Below, piece by piece: positions 60,960 through 64,000 of a stretch of DNA of 64,000 bases. The position numbers and the translations under genes are program-made. Source of the stretch: JBEEJZ01 sp046046915 (GTDB lineage: Bacteria > Pseudomonadota > Gammaproteobacteria > Burkholderiales > Burkholderiaceae_C). A model generated the notes under the pieces. The model was given only the letters and a program-made list of their open reading frames with translations. It searched no databases and was not told where the DNA came from. The stretch lies in NCBI GenBank assembly GCA_046046915.1, contig JBJOIT010000012.1, forward strand, positions 5,240-69,239, read 5' to 3'. Positions within the stretch are counted from its first letter, which is position 1, and each line of letters begins with the position of its first letter.

Positions 60960-61798
60960 CAACACACCATGTACTTGGTCTTTCTGGCGGCAAAGATAGC
61001 GCTGCTCTCGCAATCTATATGCGCGAAAATTTTCCAGAGCTGGACATTCAGTACTTCTTCACTGACACGGGAGAAGAACTACCGGAGGTGTACGAGTTTC
61101 TTGGAAAGCTGGAAGGGTTGCTTGGTCGAAAAATCAACTATCTCAATCCAGATCGCGATTTCAAATTTTGGCTACGCCACAATGGCAATTTTCTTCCATC
61201 GCCACAAACGCGCTGGTGCACTATCAAACTTAAACTCCAGCCCTTCAAGGCATGGGTTAATGAATGGCTGAACAAGGGTGATGAAGTAGTTTCTTACGTC
61301 GCTATCAGAGCAGATGAAGAGCATCGTGATGGAATGCAGTCTCACCACAAGAACTTAAAGGTGAAGCTTCCATTCCGCGAAAACGGACTGAACAAAGAGG
61401 ATGTTTTGGACATTCTGGAAGCCTCAGGTATCGGCCTTCCCAAGTACTACGATTGGCGATCACGCAGTGGTTGTACTTTTTGTTTTTTCCAGCAGAAGAT
61501 CGAATGGGTTCGCCTTAAGGAGCGTCACCCAGAGGCTTTTGAAAACGCCAAAAACATGGAAAAAACGGCCATCGATAACGGGACTCGATTCACTTGGTCG
61601 CAAAATGAACCGCTAGCCGAGTTGGAAAAACCCGAAAGAATGGATCAAATTAAGCGAGACTTCGAAGCAAGAAAGCAGCGTGAGCTTGCAAACCGGCGCA
61701 TAAACCCGTTGAGGGTATGCTCTTCAGAGAACCTTGACCTTGATGACCTGTATCTTGACGACGAAGGTGGAGGGGCCTGCCTCGTTTGTCACAAATAA
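60956..61798 (+). CDS. SspD-like PAPS-reductase-family ATP pyrophosphatase
   Basis: A 280-residue PP-loop protein with the pyrophosphatase loop SGGKDS (10-15), FFTDTGEELPEVYEFL, and cysteines in TRWCTIKLK, GCTFCFF and a final CLVCHK. These match the DndC/SspD kind, which activates the DNA backbone with ATP and carries sulfur via a cysteine or Fe-S cluster. With the two upstream genes it completes an SspBCD core for phosphorothioation. It ends one base before the stop of the convergent PLD-type gene. Confidence 0.8.
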   Translation: MTTHHVLGLSGGKDSAALAIYMRENFPELDIQYFFTDTGEELPEVYEFLGKLEGLLGRKINYLNPDRDFKFWLRHNGNFLPSPQTRWCTIKLKLQPFKAWVNEWLNKGDEVVSYVAIRADEEHRDGMQSHHKNLKVKLPFRENGLNKEDVLDILEASGIGLPKYYDWRSRSGCTFCFFQQKIEWVRLKERHPEAFENAKNMEKTAIDNGTRFTWSQNEPLAELEKPERMDQIKRDFEARKQRELANRRINPLRVCSSENLDLDDLYLDDEGGGACLVCHK

Positions 61799-61799
61799 A

Positions 61800-62774
61800 T
61801 TAACTAAGTCGAACGCGCTGGGAATGGTTGGGGCGATCTATAAGCACCCCAGCGCCTCCCAATAATTGACTCCACTGAAGAAGTGTTTGCAAAACGATCT
61901 TCACATCTCGACGGTAAACAACTGGGTCATCTAATAGAGTTCTGTGCAAAGACTCAGTCAAAGATCCGAAGTAAAGCTCCCCGCCAGAAGATTTGAGCGC
62001 GTGCACAAGCCAACGGAAAATTCGAGTTGTTTTAAAGGCACGTCTTAGCGTCTCGGAATTCAGATCAACGCCGACAAGACCTAACAAGTGCAAGTCGCGC
62101 TCATCCAAGCTTGAGAGTGCACCGCCTTCATCAAATACGGGCGTAGAGGCAAAACACTCTGAGAGTAGAAGCCGACCGGAAAATTCCAGGTTCTGCAGCC
62201 TATCAAGCAACTCGCTTGGCCACTCAAGTTCTTCTGTTGTGTTCATGACCGCCGATCTAACTACAGATGAAATCTCTTGAAAGAGAGCATCTGTCATTTC
62301 GATTGCATCATCAAAAATTTCGTCCAGGAGCGCTTGGTTTTTTTTAGAATCAGGCACTAGAGTGCATACCTCTGAATTGGCTGATTCTTTCAGGCCAAAT
62401 CCAGAAAGCGTTGCATTTGCACTTCCGACAATGACTCCGCTTCCGGGTACAGCGAAAACTTTCCCGTGGAAATCTTGGCGGATATAAAAAGCAAGCCCTA
62501 ACTGCTTAGCTAGTGGGTATGCATTCAAGTCTGATGCGCCGCTTAACAAGTCACCCAATCTCCACCGCGCAAGTATGCGACCGCCATGGGTTGAGTTCTC
62601 TGAAGGGTAGAGAGTCCGTAGTGCTTCTGATCTCAAAAATGCAGAGCAAAGAGAGACTCCAGCAGGAGCGGGACCTACTTTGGCCAGAAGCCACCTTGCC
62701 GCAGTTTTTCCATCGATCAGTTGACCAGAAAACGGAAAAGCTGATGACTGTTCACCTTCAGAGTATCGACTCAT
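61800..62774 (-). CDS. PLD-family nuclease-like protein
   Basis: A 324-residue protein with one phospholipase D motif: His103-x-Lys105 (FHGKVFAV), then Asn120 in VGSANAT and Glu135. The usual HKD aspartate position is Pro. His, Lys, Asn and Glu in this order are the catalytic set in the PLD-type restriction enzyme BfiI, so a metal-independent DNA nuclease acting as a dimer is plausible. The rest is helical. It is preceded six bases upstream by the ATPase-like gene and is convergent with SspD, so it may be the restriction arm of the system. Confidence 0.65.
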   Translation of the reverse strand: MSRYSEGEQSSAFPFSGQLIDGKTAARWLLAKVGPAPAGVSLCSAFLRSEALRTLYPSENSTHGGRILARWRLGDLLSGASDLNAYPLAKQLGLAFYIRQDFHGKVFAVPGSGVIVGSANATLSGFGLKESANSEVCTLVPDSKKNQALLDEIFDDAIEMTDALFQEISSVVRSAVMNTTEELEWPSELLDRLQNLEFSGRLLLSECFASTPVFDEGGALSSLDERDLHLLGLVGVDLNSETLRRAFKTTRIFRWLVHALKSSGGELYFGSLTESLHRTLLDDPVVYRRDVKIVLQTLLQWSQLLGGAGVLIDRPNHSQRVRLS

Positions 62775-62780
62775 GTTTGA

Positions 62781-64000
62781 TTATTCGCTGCGATCCAAGA
62801 AGCGTCGAGCAATGCGTCCCCAGTCCACACGAGCGTCTTGAGCATCTTCGCGCCGAACAGAGTCTTGTTCATCTTCATAGCGTGCCCATGCCATCAGCAA
62901 AAGCTTCAGTCCGTTGAGCGCATTGTTTAGGCGTTCCTCAAGGCTTTGAGTGCTTTGATCTTTCTTGTCCCGCTCAAGGACATCTACGAGTCGCGAATAA
63001 GCAGGATGGCGGGTGTTCAATGTAATGATCAATGCGCCGCCGCGCGGCTGAACCGAGAAGAACGCAGGACTGTCAATACTTGCTTCAGCAAACACATACT
63101 TTAAGGAGTCGTTGACTGCTGATTCTGCAATCTCTTTTGCATCGTCTTCGCTCAAACCTTGCTCTGTAAGGCTTGAGGCAATATCACTCTTGCGCTCTTC
63201 AATAGGCTTACTCTCGCCTTCATCACTTTCCCCACGCTTGCCTGCCGCTTGTCGTTCGCGAGTTTTTTCTGTCGCCTCTTTCTCCGCATCATGCGCTGTG
63301 GTGTCGTGTCTAGCTTCGCGACTTCTTTGATTCTTGAGCTGTTGATCAACGAGATCAAACATGCGTTTGATTTGCTTTCTGACGAAGTCGGCAATTTCAA
63401 GCAAGTAGGCGTGGGGGTCGCCATCTTTGATCATCTCGTCCTTGAGAGCAGAGATAGTTTTTCCCTCTGTCAGCAGGTCGTCGTAGCTCAAATTCGCGAC
63501 TTCGGCAAAATTGCGAGCACTTTGTTTGTTATTGGTCACGCCAAATACTTCATCAAGCGCAGGAGGAAATTCAACCTCCACACCCCACCATCGATTTCGA
63601 GCATCCGTGGTCGAAGCCCACGATGGATCTAGCTCCAACTCGCGCCCTGCACGAACTACTGAAACGCCGACGTTCTTTGCCGCATGCCGACCATAGTCGC
63701 GGTTGCCTGCTGTTCCACCTTCACGAGCAGATTTCTTTGCCATGCTGCAACGCACATACACATAATGAGTTTGATCGCCCAGCTTGATGGGCAGTTTTGT
63801 CTCATATGAGCTGGCATCTGGATAGGGCTCAAACATGGCTTGCTCATCGTATGGAGCAGGCGTGGATGTACCAACCATCAAATACAAGGGATCATTAGGA
63901 CGAGCATACTCATCGATTGAATATGTGAGGCTTTCGCTCTCAATACAAGCAAGACGAATTTTGACGTTGTCGTCTTCCAAAAATTTCCGATACATCCGAC
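62781..64000 (-). CDS. C-terminal part of a GHKL-type ATPase-like protein (runs off window)
   Basis: At least 404 residues; a Met at 63995 is the first visible one, but the fold is incomplete and the gene most likely continues past the window. NRWWGVEVEFPPALDEVFGVTNNKQSARNF (about 135-165) resembles the transducer part of GHKL (MutL/MORC-like) ATPases; the nucleotide-binding N-terminus would be upstream. A charged coiled middle (about 225-280: RSREARHDTTAHDAEKEATEKTRERQ) follows. It probably drives or licenses the PLD-type nuclease encoded next. The assignment is from memory of the pattern. Confidence 0.55.
   Translation of the reverse strand, partial: RMYRKFLEDDNVKIRLACIESESLTYSIDEYARPNDPLYLMVGTSTPAPYDEQAMFEPYPDASSYETKLPIKLGDQTHYVYVRCSMAKKSAREGGTAGNRDYGRHAAKNVGVSVVRAGRELELDPSWASTTDARNRWWGVEVEFPPALDEVFGVTNNKQSARNFAEVANLSYDDLLTEGKTISALKDEMIKDGDPHAYLLEIADFVRKQIKRMFDLVDQQLKNQRSREARHDTTAHDAEKEATEKTRERQAAGKRGESDEGESKPIEERKSDIASSLTEQGLSEDDAKEIAESAVNDSLKYVFAEASIDSPAFFSVQPRGGALIITLNTRHPAYSRLVDVLERDKKDQSTQSLEERLNNALNGLKLLLMAWARYEDEQDSVRREDAQDARVDWGRIARRFLDRSE

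Noticed and set aside
56686..64000. BREX, DISARM or classical Dnd system
   Set aside because: There is no PglZ, no DNA methylase, no DndB/DndE and no DISARM helicase set. The DUF4007-ATPase-PP-loop order fits Ssp better.
1..64000. CRISPR arrays, tRNA or rRNA genes, insertion sequences
   Set aside because: None was recognised on reading. There is no regular spacer-repeat array and no transposase. A tRNA missed by eye cannot be excluded without a dedicated search.

Overview
The window looks like chromosomal DNA of a betaproteobacterium, probably Burkholderiales. This rests on the CzcI/CzcCBA-style metal efflux operon, a CadR-type MerR regulator, a DUF4395 protein and a GC-rich codon habit. It was inferred from reading the sequence, not from a database search. 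Positions 1-12157 are host-type genes: a periplasmic rhodanese, a Crp/Fnr regulator divergent from a DUF4395 membrane protein, cadR divergent from a cation diffusion facilitator, an EamA transporter with a histidine-rich tail, and a minus-strand heavy-metal RND efflux operon (czcI, TolC-like channel, small membrane protein, adaptor, RND pump, two small exported proteins).

Positions of about 12.5-56.4 kb hold a prophage that looks complete, of the HK97-head, lambda-tail siphovirus kind. The left arm carries a serine recombinase with two small partners (one DUF2924), two unknown genes behind a LexA-like box, and an AbiE-like two-gene cassette. The early arm has an AlpA/Xis-like protein behind iterated operator repeats, a probable ssDNA-binding protein, a P4-type primase-helicase and a ParB-methyltransferase fusion, then a minus-strand block of six small genes. 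The late arm runs HNH, terminases, portal, protease, capsid, connectors, tail tube, a G/GT chaperone with a perfect A AAA AAC frameshift site, tape measure, the M-L-K-I-J tail tip set, tail fibres, holin, endolysin and nested Rz/Rz1. I found no tyrosine integrase and no CI-type repressor.

The most unusual part of the prophage is 49.4-54.8 kb. A tail-fibre protein ends in NCNCNCNCCGC. It is followed, with overlapping or nearly abutting reading frames, by two unknown proteins, two paralogous 2-oxoglutarate/Fe(II) oxygenase-like proteins (one with HID, the other with HIA at the metal site) and a radical SAM/SPASM protein, and the run ends at a strong terminator. I read this as a candidate phage-encoded system that modifies a virion tail protein, analogous to a RiPP maturation cassette. 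This is a hypothesis.

After an AT-rich gap at 56.4-56.7 kb, a less GC-rich defence island begins: a DUF4007 protein, a large P-loop ATPase and a PAPS-reductase-like PP-loop protein, matching the SspB-SspC-SspD order of single-strand DNA phosphorothioation systems. A near-consensus LexA-type box lies upstream. Convergent to it are a PLD-type nuclease and, running off the window, a protein that resembles the C-terminal part of a GHKL-family ATPase. These two are candidates for the restriction arm.
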